Shown: positions 40,914 to 52,550 of the stretch, piece after piece
Layout of the letters: every line of letters begins with the position of its first letter
How positions within the stretch are numbered: the stretch's first letter is position 1
Origin: Porphyra umbilicalis
Lineage: Eukaryota; Rhodophyta; Bangiophyceae; Bangiales; Bangiaceae
DNA: 64,000 bases
Direction of reading: 5' to 3'
Assembly: GCA_002049455.2 (NCBI GenBank)
Contig: KV918903.1
Location: forward strand, 122,444-186,443
Translations under genes and position numbers: made by a program
The notes under the pieces: model-generated
What the model was told of the DNA's origin: nothing
Seen by the model: the letters and a program-made list of their open reading frames with translations, nothing else
Database searches by the model: none

Positions 40914-41804
40914 TTAGACCTGCCCATTAGTTTGTGGGTGGTAAGGGGTGGCATAGTTAGTGTCAATACCCAGGGTCTTGAGCACCCCTTGCCAGAGTAC
41001 GGCAGCAAATTGGGGTCCGCTATCCGATAGAACTGAATCGGGGATCCCATAACTAGCAACCCAAGTGTCGAGGAATGCGCTAAGAACATCCAGTGCGGTG
41101 ATATCCCGAAGCAGGACAGCCCAAGTGACCTTAGTAAATCGGTCACAAATAACAAGGATATACTCATATCCTTCGAAGGTCCTGGGCAAGGGGCCAAGTG
41201 AGTCAATGGCCAGCGCTGCGAAGGGTTCCGTCGCGGGGAACATCCTCATAAACGCTTTACTCTTCGTACCCATGAGCCGGTTCTTTGCATAGGTGGGGCA
41301 AGCTGCCACCCACCCGAACGCATCCATCGCCAGCGCGGGCCAGTAGTATTGTTCCCGCAGGGTCTGGTACATGCGCGTCCCACCTAGGTGCGCAGCCAAG
41401 GGGGAGGAGTGCTCCGCCCGTAATACGTCCTTGACTAGGGCCTGGGGGACCAGTACCTGCTGGGTCCCCTCGCGGTATCCGCGACGGCACAACAACCCGT
41501 CTGCGTTCTCGTAGAAGCGCGTGGGCGTGGGGGTTTCAAGTAACTTCTTGACCCCCTGACAGAATTCGTCTGTCGCCTGCTTCTGGACCAGTTCGCCTAG
41601 GGGTATGCGGGCGGTCTCCCTGTTTTCAAGAAGTCGGGGGTCGAGTACCGCCCCCAATCCAGTGGTCAAACCGACTGTGGGTATCTCCTGGGAGATGGGT
41701 CCCGTGTCCAGCTCCTCGGTTGGGATGCGGGATAATGCGTCGGCCACCGCATGTTGGGGGCCGAGCTTGTATTCCACATCATAGTCGAACTCCGAGAGGA
41801 GCAT
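40914..41804 (-). pseudogene. G1 RNase H end and integrase core (296 codons)
   Basis: Begins with the RNase H tail FDYDVEYKLGPQHAVADALS. The zinc region is H-x-H (AEHSSPLAAHLGGTR) followed by ACPTYAKNR, where the second Cys pair member reads Tyr. Core Asp residues are in LAIDSLGPLP and LSDSGPQF. The catalytic Glu of NGQVERFN is replaced by TAA at the very end of the ORF, about 40,916-40,914. The integrase is dead at two sites. Confidence 0.85.
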
Positions 41805-42539
41805 TCGCCAACGATTGAGTCGATTTTTGGTGCAGGCCGTCGTGGTTAGTATCCACTTCAGTGCCTTGTGGTCATACCGGACAATAAACTTGAGGCCTTC
41901 GATGTACGGTCTTAATAAACCGACCGCTCATACCATTCTTAGTCCCTCAATCTCGGTGACGGTGTAGTACTTTTTCGCCGGCAGTAGGCCCTTACTGAAG
42001 AGGCATACCGACAGGTACTTGCCACCGGGTTGCTGCTGTAGTAGGCAGCACCCTAGCTTAACGTGGCTAGCGTCTACATCGATGATGTTCTTCCCCTCCT
42101 CGCGCGGTATCGCAAGGATGGGCGCGTGACACACCCGGTCGCGTATTTTGGCTAACGCGGCCTGTTCCTCCGGGGTTGGGGGACTTTACCGCTTCGGAAG
42201 CTTCACGCTGTTCGAGTTGTTCAGCGGCTTCGCTGTTTTAGCGAAGTCTACAGTGAACCGACTGTAGTCATTGCACATCTCCAAGAAACTCCTGAGTTGG
42301 GTTTGGGTCTGGGGGAAGCGGGCCTTCTTGATGGCCTTGAGGTTCTCCTCGTTCACAGTAAAGCGTCCTGGCCGCACAACAAGGCCAAGGTACTCCACCT
42401 CGTCAGTAAAAAGGTAGCACTTCTGTACCTTGAGGGTGACTGCGTGCTTCCCCAATAAGGTAAGCACCGTGTCCAAGTGGGACAGGTGCGACGCGGCATC
42501 GACGGAGAAGATGATGCGGTCGTCTAACTAGACGAGCAC
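41805..42539 (-). pseudogene. G1 reverse transcriptase C-terminus and RNase H
   Basis: The RT active site at about 42,515-42,530 reads V-stop-L-D-D: TAG replaces the Tyr of YLDD. Then VTLKVQKCYLFTDEVEYLGL, typical gypsy RT, and the RNase H segment IDVDASHVKLGCCLLQQQPG, KYYTVTEIEGLRMV. Stops near 42,186 and 41,928 break it, but the frame order is preserved. Confidence 0.85.
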
Positions 42540-42570
42540 ATTCTACCTCTTGACGCCGGATAGGATAATG

Positions 42571-43791
42571 TCAATAGCCCGCTGGAAGGTGGCAGGGGCA
42601 TTGCACAGGCCAAACGGAAGACGGGTACACTGGTGCGTCCCGTAGTGGCCGGTGAATGCCGTCTTCCGGCTTGTCTTCCTCGGCTAGGGGGATCAGCCAG
42701 TACCCCGCGTTGCAGTCCAATGTGGAGAAGAAATGTGCATCCCCTAAGGAGTCGAGGCAGTCGTCCATCCGGGGTAATGGATACGAGCCGCGTACTGCGC
42801 GCTCGTTCAACTGCCGATAGTCGATGCAGAACCGGGGACTCCCGTCGGGCTTCGGGATCAGTACCACCGGGCTGGCCCATTAACTCTGGCTGGGCTCTAT
42901 AGCTTCGATCTTGAGCATTCGGTCGACTTGGGCCTTGATGAGTTACCTAGTTCGGGGATTCATCCGGTAGGGGTTGAGCCGGACGGGCTTGCAGCCCGGC
43001 TTCAACTCGATCCTGTGCTCCGTGGCCTTGATGGAGCCCAGGTGCGCACTCCAGAGGGCTCGGTGCTTCTCCAGTAGGGCAAGCACTTGAGGCCGCAGTC
43101 CCTCGGGCACGTTCGAAGTATGAACGTGGGACTTCTCCACGGGTTCCGTCGCGTCGGGCGTGGTGGTCGGTCTGGGGCTGAGTGCAGCCCAGTCCTCTCG
43201 GGATATGGCGACTACCGGACCGGAGTAGGCCGACATTTGCCCCATAAGCATGACCTTGGGGAATCGCTTACTCGTATTCCCCGTATGGGTTACCTCCACC
43301 CACCACGTCTGATTGGCGGTGCAGTCCATGGTGCCAGTGGAAACATGCACGTGGTGGCGCTCATACAGTCGATGGCGCTGAGTGATGACCCCATTCCCTT
43401 GGAATGACGTCTGTACTTGGACGTAACCCCGGGACCGCGGGAGAAGGACCACCTCGTGTGTCAGGCGCACATTGGTGTCCGCCTCACTAGCGGCCCCCGA
43501 CTGGGATTGGTCCGCCCGGGAATACGACACCGTCTTACCCCGACGGAGGATGAGGACCCTACATCCGTTTAGTAACCGGATGTAACCCTTGCGTCCGCAA
43601 ATGTTGGGGACATGGACGTCAGTGTAGTCCGTTCCTGGCAGTAGAGGAACCGACATGCCACGCACTACTCCACACGTGACTGGGGTGGAGTAGGTGCCGC
43701 CTCGCACCGTAAGAGACACGGTGCCCGTGACGGGAAGGAGTCCCCCATTCACGTCAAAAAACTGGGCGGTCGCCGCGTCGAAGGGCGCCAC
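42571..43791 (-). pseudogene. G1 protease and N-terminal reverse transcriptase
   Basis: FDVNGGLLPVTGTVSLTVRG, then SVPLLPGTDYTDVHVPNICG: a retropepsin-like fold in which LLPGTDY corresponds to the conserved ILG-D segment. The catalytic Asp lies near the DVNGG start. Stops at 42,943 (Lys in the G1' copy) and in PSQS-stop-WASPVV (Glu in G1') interrupt the frame before RT (VVLIPKPDGSPRFCIDYRQL, MDDCLDSLGDAHFFSTLD). Same frame throughout. Confidence 0.85.
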
Positions 43792-45364
43792 TCGGGCCCG
43801 GTCTGCGGTTCCACCTTCTCAAGCGGCGTCGACTCCTCGCCGCTTGAGCAGGATTCCTCGTTGGGAGTGGTAACGGCTACTCGCCGGCCCGCTCGCTGGG
43901 TATCACGGGAGCCCGAGGAGGTCCCGAGAGGGGCCCACCGACTGGCTATGGCCAATCGGTCGCGTAGGCGTGCGTCCAAGTTGGCGCACACCTCGGCTCA
44001 ATGACCTAACTTGCCACACTGCCAGCAAGGGTACTCTCCCGCTCGGGGTTTAGGTCGGGAAGGCTCATCCCTCGGTCGGGGGCGGTAGCGCGGGTTGGCG
44101 CCGCCCCCGGGGGTCGAGCCGCCTGGAGCCTTGGGTCAGGACCCATCGTACAGGGGGCCCGGAGTGGGAGCACCCACGGCCCTGACGGTCTGGACGGGGG
44201 CGTCCCGCGGCTGGGAACCCCGCGTTCCCCCAGTGACCCGGGAAAGGGCGGCCGCACGAGTTTGCCGCCGGAGCTGGGCTTACTCCGCAAGTGCTTTTCG
44301 CTCCGTGGTCCGCTCTTTGTGCTGCTCGAGACGTAGCCCGCGGTGTTTGTCGCCCTTAGTCTGAGCGACGCCAGCCAGCTCCGCCATAGTCATGCCGGGG
44401 GTGTTTCGCTGGCCCACAGTGGTGCGCGCCGCGCGGTGGACACCTTCCACAAAGCGCCCCTTGAGGAGCCCGGAGAAGGACAACTCGTCCTCGTCATCCG
44501 GTTGGACCGCGACGTTAAGGGTCTCTACTAGAGTAGCCACGGAGGCCGCGTGGACTTGACGCCGGATCATTCAGTTGATGAGCTCCAGGTATGAAGTGAC
44601 CTCGCCGGTGTTACCCGCCCGGCGAGTTGGCATAACAATCATCACCTCTGACTTGAGAGGTTCCTTCGTGAAGTCTTGAAGAATGTGGAAGGATTCGCCT
44701 TCGGAGATGTTGTTGTCGTCACAGGCCTTGGCAAACTTGCGCAAGAACTGAAAGACCTTGGCCGGGGGGGAACCAGCCCACTCGTCGTTTACCCCGAAGG
44801 ATTGAGCCACCTCTTTCTTTCGCCGGCACAGAGTACAGGCCTGGCGCCGCGTGTAGGCAACCGACTTGTTGTCTAGCGCGTAGGTTTCACAATTGAAAAT
44901 CACCCGGTTGTACGGGTGGTTCACCACAATCTTGGGCGGCACCACCCGAGTTGGGGGTGTTGGGGTGGTTCGAGTAGGCCACCCCTCTGCCTCCGGACCG
45001 GTCGTGGAGGAAAGTTGCGTCGGGAACCCCAGGTCAAAACCCCGGGGTATCTCTCGCGCAGGTCCCCGCCTTGCTCACCCTCCGGCGAGTCAGGAGTCTG
45101 TTGGGCCCTCGGGTCAATACCCCGAGTGCCCTCTCTCACCGTCGACGGCGTGGGGGTAGCACGAAACGCACCAAGTAGGGCCGCTACAGCTGACCAGTCC
45201 CCCGAGCGGGAGCCGTCAGTGGTCGACGACGACGACGAGTCGTCGCGTCGGCGCCGACGAGAACAGCGCCGGGTTCGGCCCCGCCGCTCAGTGGGCCTGG
45301 GCGTAGAGCCCCTCAACACCTTAACTAGAGATCGGGTAACTTCAGACCGAACGACCTCGGCCAC
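43749..45364 (-). pseudogene. G1 Gag
   Basis: Starts MAEVVRSEVTRSLVKVLRGS at 45,364. The middle is FNCETYALDNKSVAYTRRQA and DEWAGSPPAKVFQFLRKFAK, capsid-like. A zinc knuckle CWQCGKLGH-stop-AEVC lies near 44,000-44,040, with TGA inside the knuckle where CGA (Arg) is the likely ancestor. A basic/Ser-rich C-terminus overlaps the protease frame. Several stops and frameshifts. The N-terminal 150 codons match the G1' copy at 21.0-21.3 kb. Confidence 0.8.
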
Positions 45365-45932
45365 GGCGTCTCGTTACTCGAGACCCTGGCCATCCCTGGC
45401 ACCCTGTGAGCCTGGCAGAGCACGACTAGAGCTCCCGCCTGCAGGCTCCCGTACCGATCCTCACATCGCGCCCCCCTCCCAAGAACCGAGGGAGGATCTG
45501 CCACAGGGCCCGAGGGCCGGTAGACCGATACCATGGGTTCCGGCGCGGTGGTCTAGCGGCGGGGCACCCTTGGCACTCCGTAAACCTGGGGGAGCACGAC
45601 GAGAGCTTTCACTTGCAAGTTCTCGTGCCGGCGACGGCACAGACCCACCGCCCCACGTGGTAACGTTGGGCAGCTTTCCCACGCCGAAACGAGTGCCAGC
45701 ACCCGACAGGACCGCCTCGGAATGAGTAGTACCCGAGGGGGCGCCTGTCGGGGGGCGATTCTCAGTCGGATCGACGCCCGGGGGCAAGAGCCGGAACAAA
45801 GTCCACTCCCTGCGGGCACCCGCATCCGTTGTGCCGCCACTGGTGTGGCGCTCTCCAACCGACGACCCGCCTCCGGGGGGGTAGTCTCATCCGGCCCGGC
45901 ACCAGGCACCTCGACAACAGGGGGGTCTCCAT
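45365..45932 (-). other. G1 leader (untranslated), left part
   Basis: Contains the imperfect ~190-bp tandem duplication also seen in G1' and no convincing ORF. Copia-B interrupts it at GTCTCCAT. Its right-hand continuation is 52,551-52,736. Confidence 0.7.
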
Positions 45933-46350
45933 TGTTGAGACACAGTCGGGATAGGGGTTGGGGGACCACGGTGAAGTGGTTGAGTGGCCTGAGCTTGTGT
46001 GTGTGTGTGCGAACGTGCTTTGTTGGTTGTCCGAAGGTTCGCCCGCCTCTCCAAACCAAGAGCACCTCTCAAATAGTCCCCACCGGCCCAAGTGCTCCCT
46101 TCTGTCGGGCCCACACCGACGCCCACGCCCTCCCTCCAAATCGAATCACTCGCCAAATTACAAGCCACTACAGCAAAGCGAAGATCAAATCCAAAACATG
46201 CCAAAAGGAACGCCCCAAGATGACCCGACACGAATGCGTGCAACTTGACCACGTCTTGCAAATGTACCATGTGGGGTACAATAAGGGTCACTGACCATCA
46301 TCCATCCGCGAACCGCCAGTGGAGTCGGCGACGAGCATCACAGTCGAACA
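45933..46350 (-). repeat. Copia-B 3' LTR
   Basis: 418 bp, TGTTGAGACACAG...AGTCGAACA. It shares the first ~90 bp in structure with the Copia-1 LTR (GATAGGGGNTGGGGGACCAC, GGTTGAGTGGC) but diverges afterwards and lacks its A/B-box unit. Confidence 0.9.
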
Positions 46351-46385
46351 CTTCTCCATGCTTGTTGCCGCGGTGTTTCTTGTAT

Positions 46386-47588
46386 TCAGCCAAGCGCCAT
46401 GACCTCGACATGCTTCTTGTGCTTGATCTTGTCGAGCTCCTTCGTCATCGGGTCCGCCACCATGCCGTCAGTTGCACAATGCTCCAGTGTCACCTTGTCC
46501 GTCGTGATGGCCTCGCGCACGAAGTGGTGTCGAATGTCGATGTGCTTGGTGCGCTTGTGCTGGACGGGGTTCTTGCAGAAGTCAATGCACCCGCTGTTGT
46601 CGACCTTGATGTTGATCGGCCCGCCCCAGATCGCTGTTCGCAGCCCTTGGGATGCCACGCCTTGCACGAGCTTGTTGAGCGAAACAGCTTCCTTGCTGGC
46701 CTCGCATAGAGCCATGTACTCGGCTTTCATCGTCGAAAGCGCCACCGTCTTCTGCCACTTAGAACCCCAGCTGACGGCTGCTCCGCCAAAGATGAAGGTG
46801 AAGCCCATCGTAGATCGTCGCGTCTCGTGGTCACCCGCCCAGTCGGCATCACTATAGCCTTATGGAACACAGGAAAAAGTCAATTCGAAGACCAGCCCCT
46901 TGTCCATCGAACCCTTGACATACCGTAGAACGCGCTTGATCGCCGCCCAATGCTCCTTGCCGTAGCACGAGACAAACCGACTCAGCTTCCTGATGGCGAA
47001 GGCGAGTTCAGGACGCTTCCCGACCATCAGGTTTATCAGACTGCCGACGGCCTCGCGGTAGGGCAACGCGATGTCGCTCTCGTCTGCCTTTACCAGCTGC
47101 AGGCCCACCTTCAGCGGCGTTCCGATCGGGTTGCACTCCTCCATCCAGCACGTTTCCAGCACTTGCTCCGCGTACTTGCCCTACGACAGCTCGAGGGTGC
47201 CGCTCGCCTTGTGACGTTTAATATCTAGCCCGAGGATGATCTTCGCCTCTCCCAGGTCCTTCATCTCAAAAGGCTTGTGCAGCGCGTCCTTAATCTTGTT
47301 GATCGCCGACAGGCTTGATGCCACCAAAAGAAGATCGTCGACGTACACCAGGACGATGATGACTTCGCCGTCATCCAAAAGGAGGTAGAGGCATGGATCG
47401 GTTCAATGTTGTCAAGTCCCTGCGGCTTGAGGAAGTCGTCGAGCTTGTCGTACCACATCTTGGGGGCTTCCCCCAGCCCATACAGCGCTTGGAGGAGACG
47501 ACACACATTGTCAGGATACGTCGGATCGACATAGTCGTCTGGCTGCTGCATGTAGACCTTCTGGTCAAGGTTGCCGTTGAGGAATGCC
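46386..47588 (-). pseudogene. Copia-B reverse transcriptase and RNase H (downstream of hAT)
   Basis: RT active site VLVYVDDLLLVASS is intact at about 47,335. LGLDIKRHKASGTLELS with a stop near 47,181 follows, then SDIALPYREAVGSLINLMVG. RNase [21 protein letters not shown], then [20 protein letters not shown] and [16 protein letters not shown]. Frame changes near 47,380 and 46,840. The N-terminal RT lies beyond the hAT insertion at 49,006. Confidence 0.85.
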
Positions 47589-47596
47589 GTCTTGAC

Positions 47597-48997
47597 CAGG
47601 GGTTGTCATGGATATCTGCCTGAGGAATGATCCATGCATTTTATCCGTATCCATTCGGATACGCGCCGGGGACGCATATCCTAAATGCATTGTGAGAAAG
47701 AGAGGAGAAGATATATCTATCTTGTCCGTCAAAGTTTGGAAGATTATATCGGATCCGTATTCCAGATATGAGAGTCAGGACACAGGGATATACAATACTA
47801 TAAACATTCTCGGGCCGACAGAATTCCGGTAAAGCGCAGTCCACCTCTCTTTCACAATCCGATTATCGGAAGATTCATGTGCAAGCATGATGCAGCGACA
47901 AGCGGCAATCTCGCGCAGTGGCGCTTAAAACGTGTACCTTTCAGATCTGTCAATCCTCTGCAATGGCGTGTTGCAGACTGCTTGCAGGTCTGGAAAAGTG
48001 GCCGCGTAAGGCACAAGCAGCATGATTTCCTGCAGCAGCGATCTGTGAAGCACCTCATTGTCGTGCATTTATGCAAAAAAAACGGAAGATCTGTGCTTTT
48101 CTTCTTCGGACAGCACCGTGACGGTGCGAGTGTCTTGAGCCAAAGAGATCCAGCGTGGTCCCTCGTTTTTTCCTGCCTACGACAAGCCTGTATTGATTTT
48201 GACCTGCAGGAAATCTGCTGGCAAAATATTGCAGGTCGCTGCCGGACCCCTGTTGCAGCGCACATTCTCTGCGCCGGATCTGTGGAAGCATGCCACTGGG
48301 CTGCACTTGCAGTGCATGTCTTCACGATCAAGTCTCCTGCAGAATGACGATAACAGCATCGTCCCAGCATTTGGATGTCCCAGACAAGCAGCGAAAGAGC
48401 AGAAAACATGCGTGTCGATCTGCTAAATATCTGTTAAACCAGCAGGCTGCTAGCACAAGATGGCTCGACCTGCAGCCATTTGGCAGACTGTGGAGATCCT
48501 GCAACAACCTGCATCACGGAATCAGTAGATCCGTAAGGTACGCGGTCTAAGCCCCACTGCGCCGCCCGACCCGGAAGAAATCGATCAAGCACGCGACTCG
48601 GCCCGCTTGCGATACCAGAAGAGTGTGACACGAGTTTCAGAATGGTCTTTCTGTCGACCGTTCACAAAAACGGTGGGGAACCGCCTGGACCGCGCCCGTT
48701 GGGGCTCACACATCAAATGTGAATGTCAAGTCGTACTTGACGTCCATTTTGCTCTCAACAAGTGTCTGAATGGCGTCTTTTTCTGGTCCTAATTGTGCGG
48801 CCTGGCGTACTTGTAGGAATATAATCGGATACGATAATTGTACTCAGATACGGAATCAATCTACGATATATTCCAGTTTCGGAGGCAGATATCCGCATCC
48901 GGATCTCAGTTAAGCGATTTATCCGTAATCAGATACACCGCATCGGCGTGTATCCGTATCCCATTTCGCCTCGAAATGCATATCCTGACAACCCCTG
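47597..48997. mobile_element. 1,401-bp non-autonomous hAT-type DNA transposon
   Basis: Ends CAGGGGTTGTCATGGATAT and, reverse-complemented on the right, CAGGGGTTGTCAGGATAT (18 bp with one indel). Flanked by GTCTTGAC at 47,589-47,596 and 48,998-49,005, an exact 8-bp target duplication diagnostic of hAT. Subterminal regions are AT-rich, with repeated ATCCGTATC/GATACGG-type motifs at both ends. Interior ORFs (up to 185 codons on minus, 156 on plus) show no transposase signature. Excision with one GTCTTGAC restores the copia RT sequence. Confidence 0.9.
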
Positions 48998-49005
48998 GTC
49001 TTGAC

Positions 49006-50652
49006 GTCCATCTGATGTAGCTCCCACCCGTTCGCCGCCGTTATCGCCAGGATGCATCAGGAGGTAGTGAAGTTGGCCACCGGCGCAAACGTCTCGTTGA
49101 AGTAGAGCCTCTTGATCTGCCGGTTCCCCATGAAGCACAGGCGCGCCTTGTGCCGCGTCATGTTGTTCCCGTTCTTGTCAATCTCGTTCTTGACCTTGTA
49201 AACCCACTTGCTTTTCAGCACGCGTCGACTGGCCGGGCGATCCGTCATGCTCCAAGTCTTGTTCTTGCGGATGGCCTCCACCTTCTCGTCCATGGCCATC
49301 TTCCACATAGCCGATTCTTGCCCTTAAACGGCTGGCACGTACAACGTGGGCGCCTCGTGAGCAACCAGGCTCACCGGGCGCCATTACTCGACAGGTGGTC
49401 GCCGCGCTCTGCCGCTCCGACGCAGCGTGTCTAGAGAGCTGCCGCTACCTTGATCGTCGTCCGCGCACTTGTCAGATCCATCGTCTTGCTTGTCATCCTT
49501 GTCGTCATTGTCAGCATCTACGTCTTCGCCGTCGCTTGCAGAACGCCCGCCCGTCTCGACTTCGACAACTTCGTCTTCGGGAAACTCCTCTGCAACTTCT
49601 GCGACCTTGCTTACGTTCGTCTCGGCGAACACAACGCTTCGTGCCTTGACGACCTTGCCGTCGTAGAGGACGACCTTGTACGCCTTGCTGCCATCGGGAT
49701 AGCCTCAGACGACGCCTTTCGCCGCCTTGTCGCCAAACGTGCCGTCGATGTGACTCTTATGCAGCACCACCGAGCATGTCGGCCCGAACACCCGCATGTG
49801 GCTTACGTTCGTCGTATTCCCGGTCCACAGCTCAGAAGACGTCTTGCCGGCGATACGCGCCCGGCTGGTGACGCGGTTATTGATGTGCACCGCCGTCTTG
49901 ATGGCATCCGCCCAAAGATCCTGATCGACGTCCTTGTGACGCATTATGGTGCTAGCCATCTCCACGAAAACACGGTTACGCCGCTCAGCAACTCCGCTCT
50001 GCTGTGGCGTGTCGGGCACCGTCGTCTGGTGCGTAGTGCCGTTCTCATCGTGAAGAGCCTTGAATGCGCTCGACAAGTACTCGCCGCCATTGTCGGATCG
50101 CAGGATCTTGATCTTGGTTCCCGTGTGCAGCTTGATCTTAGTCAGCCACTTCTTCTCCTCAGAGAGAAGATCGCTCTTCTTCTGCAGGAAGACCACGTCG
50201 GTCCAGCGGAAGAAGTTGTCGGTGAAGGTGCCGAAGTAGAGCGCACCGCCACGCGACGGCTGCGACATTGGCCCACCCAGCTCCGAGTACACGAGCTGCA
50301 CGCGCTTTGTCACTTGACCCTCTCCCGCACTAGGCATGGGCGTCATAGCCGCCCATTCATACACGCACGGCTCACAGACGTCCTTGACCGCCATGGAAGA
50401 GCACTTGAGTCCGTCAATGTCCTTATTCTTGATCATCCGCGTAACGCCAGCCACGTTGACGTGCCCGAAGTGCTCATGCCAGAGCTGAAGAGAGGCCACC
50501 GCAGCAACATCCGACAGTGAAGCCATGTCCAGGTTGTAGAGCCCACTCTTCCGCGTGCCGCACGCAGCGACCTTGTCGATAATCTTCATGATCGTGTAAC
50601 CGCCCTTGAATGACCCTTCCGCACCACGCTCCTTCATCATGGCGACCGACAT
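49006..50652 (-). pseudogene. Copia-B integrase, linker and N-terminal reverse transcriptase
   Basis: Integrase is open for 315 codons (50,652-49,705): LWHEHFGHVNVAGVTRMIKN, VYSELGGPMSQPSRGG (first Asp reads Glu), LRSDNGGEYLSSAFKALHDE, QQSGVAERRNRVFVEMAS. The second Asp and the Glu are present. A TGA at about 49,705 follows KGV. Then come the acidic linker (ASDGEDVDADNDDKDDKQDD) and RT start SRRVLKSKWVYKVKNEIDKN to FAPVANFTT. Confidence 0.85.
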
Positions 50653-51719
50653 GAGGTTGAAGCCATTGTAGGAACATGAAGTACCTTCTCCAACTTGATC
50701 TTGCGCGTCTTGCCCTGAACGATGACAATGAGCACGTCGGTTCCGACGCCCGCCGTGCCTACGGTCCCCTTGTCACCCATGGTGACACTCCGTCCCGTGG
50801 TCGTATGGTAGTCGTCGAAGCACCCGCGCATCCAGCACATGCGTGCGGTCGCCGCAGAGGCGACAAGCCACGAATTGGAGATGTCATCGGTGTCATCAGC
50901 AGGGCCCACAAGACGGATGGCGTCGTCGCTGTCGCTACCTTCGTCAGCCGCAATCGCGGCTACCGTGTCCTCTCTCTGCTTCTTGGCCTTGTGCTCCGGG
51001 CAATCGTGAGAAATGTGCTCAAACTTATGGCAGTAGTAGCACTCGATCTTTGAGAGGTCACCACGGCCGCCCTGACCTCGATAGTTGGCGCCGACGAGTG
51101 CCATGTTACCAATGCGCTTGATCGCCGGTGACTTGTCCGCCTGAACCCACTCCTCCTGAAGCAAGCGGCTCTTGACGAAGTCGAGGCTCAGCTTGTTCTC
51201 GCACTTGGCGTTGATTGCCACCAGCAGGTTCTCGGACTTGGACGTCAGCCCGTTGAGAACGCTCATGGCGACATCCATCTCCGTCACCTCGCCGCCCATG
51301 GCCTTGAGGTTCTCGCTGAGGTTGCGCACGCGGTTGATGTAGCCCAGCATGCCCTCGCCGACAGTCATTTCGACGGTGTAGAATTCGCGTCGCGCCTTCA
51401 TCTTGTTCATCAAGCTCTCGCGCTGACAGACACTTTGCAGCGTCGAACACATTTCTGCCGTCGTCTTGCAGCCCGACACGTGCTCGAGCCGCACAGACCC
51501 AAGGGTGAGCCCAATGATCGCGCTCGCCTTCGTGTCTCGCTGCTTCCATAAAGGTAACTCGCGGTCTTCCGCGTCCGTCGGCTTGCCGTCTTCGTCAAGC
51601 ATATCGTCCAGGTCGCGCAGCGCGAGGACCATCTTAATGCGCTGACACCACTCGTGGAAGTTCGTATCGGTAAAATTGTCGATCTTGATGCCGCCCATGC
51701 CGGCAGCGCCTCCGTCCAT
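50637..51719 (-). pseudogene. Copia-B Gag and protease (360 codons)
   Basis: MDGGAAGMGGIKIDNFTDTN start, close to Copia-1 Gag. Knuckle CYYCHKFEHISHDC (Gly changed to Glu, all zinc ligands kept). The protease motif LVASAATARMC has Ala at the catalytic Asp. The ORF ends by a frameshift at MASTSCRSP, where homologues continue FNLMSVG into the integrase. Confidence 0.85.
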
Positions 51720-51866
51720 GATGTCTTCTTGTCGTCGCGCCCGACCTTGCTGAGCCGTGCGCCTTGACCGTCACGTCCTTGAACCACTGAGACCTCGTCA
51801 TCTTCGCACTTGGCGCGACCGCCGCGACACCAGCCGGCACACGTTGCTCTTGTCACAGCCCCGGCT

Positions 51867-51880
51867 CTGGGCCCATAACC
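51867..51880 (-). promoter_or_regulatory. Copia-B primer-binding site (inner copy)
   Basis: CTGGGCCCATAACC on plus, intact. It adjoins the TRIM-like mini-LTR (51,881) rather than the Copia-B LTR. A second, one-mismatch copy CTGCGCCCATAACC lies at 52,119-52,132 next to the Copia-B LTR. Confidence 0.85.
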
Positions 51881-52132
51881 TGTCGGGATTAGAAACTTGT
51901 ACCACTCAGCTACAGCCACAATACCGGTGTTAATGGTCCTGAGGGAATTCAAACATATAGTTCAACACTCCCCCTAACTTCACAGGAGCTCAAGTCGCCA
52001 GGTCTCACGTAAGAAGCAAATCCAAAGGCTCCTTTGACTGATTTCCTTCCCAGTCCCCAACTTGTGAGATTTGAACGTGCGACCTCCTGCGAAGTCAACC
52101 AGCTCTGACTGGATTTTTCTGCGCCCATAACC
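51881..52132 (-). mobile_element. TRIM-like mini-element lodged at the Copia-B primer-binding site
   Basis: On the minus strand: PBS copy (52,132-52,119), a 151-bp interior, a purine tract GTTAGGGGGAG, an 87-bp mini-LTR (51,967-51,881, TGTTGAACT...CCCGACA), then the PBS again. The mini-LTR has TAGCTGAGTGG (51,912-51,902), an A-box. The interior has a B-box-like ACGTTCAAATCTC (52,078-52,066). It is homologous to the ends of Copia-2. It has no coding capacity. Only one mini-LTR is present; the other is replaced by the Copia-B LTR. Confidence 0.7.
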
Positions 52133-52550
52133 TGTTGAAACGCAGTCATGATAGGGGTTGGGGGACCACGGTGAAGTTGTTGAGTGGCCTGAGCTTGTGT
52201 GTGTGTGTGCGAACGTGCTTTGTTGGTTGTCCGAAGGTTCGCCCGCCTCTCCAAACCAAGAGCACCTCTCAAATAGTCCCCACCGGCCCAAGTGCTCCCT
52301 CCTCTCGCGCCCACACCGACGCCCACGCCATCGCTCCAAATCGAATCACTTGCCAAATCTCAAGCCAGTAGAGCAAAGCGAAGATCAAATCCAAAACATG
52401 CCAAAAGGAACGCCCCAAGATGACCCGACACGAATGCGTGCAACTTGACCACGTCTTGCAAATGTACCATGTGGGGTACAATAAGGGTCACTGACCATCA
52501 TCCATCCGCGAACCGCCAGTGGAGTCGGCGACGAGCATCACAGTCTAACA
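52133..52550 (-). repeat. Copia-B 5' LTR
   Basis: 418 bp, TGTTGAAACGCAG...AGTCTAACA. It differs from the 3' LTR at roughly a dozen or more positions by eye, so this insertion is older than Copia-1. Confidence 0.9.

Larger units (their letters stand above)
45933..52550 (-). mobile_element. Copia-B: copia element nested in the G1 leader
   Basis: 418-bp LTRs at 45,933-46,350 and 52,133-52,550 (TGTTGA...AACA), interior gag to RNase H on minus. Comparison with G1' shows the same leader sequence on both sides (GTCTCCAT and CCATCGACCCGGCC), so it is a true insertion in G1. The flanks TCCAT and AGAAT give no clear target duplication. It contains a hAT-type element (47,597-48,997) and a TRIM-like insert (51,881-52,132). 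Confidence 0.9.

Noticed and set aside
44916-45725. 269-codon plus ORF over G1 gag and leader
   Set aside because: Antisense shadow of Gag: the minus frame is conserved between G1 and G1', and its low-complexity composition follows from that.
47852-48409. Possible hAT transposase (185 codons, minus)
   Set aside because: Cys-rich, but no BED finger, catalytic or hATC dimerisation motif is recognisable.
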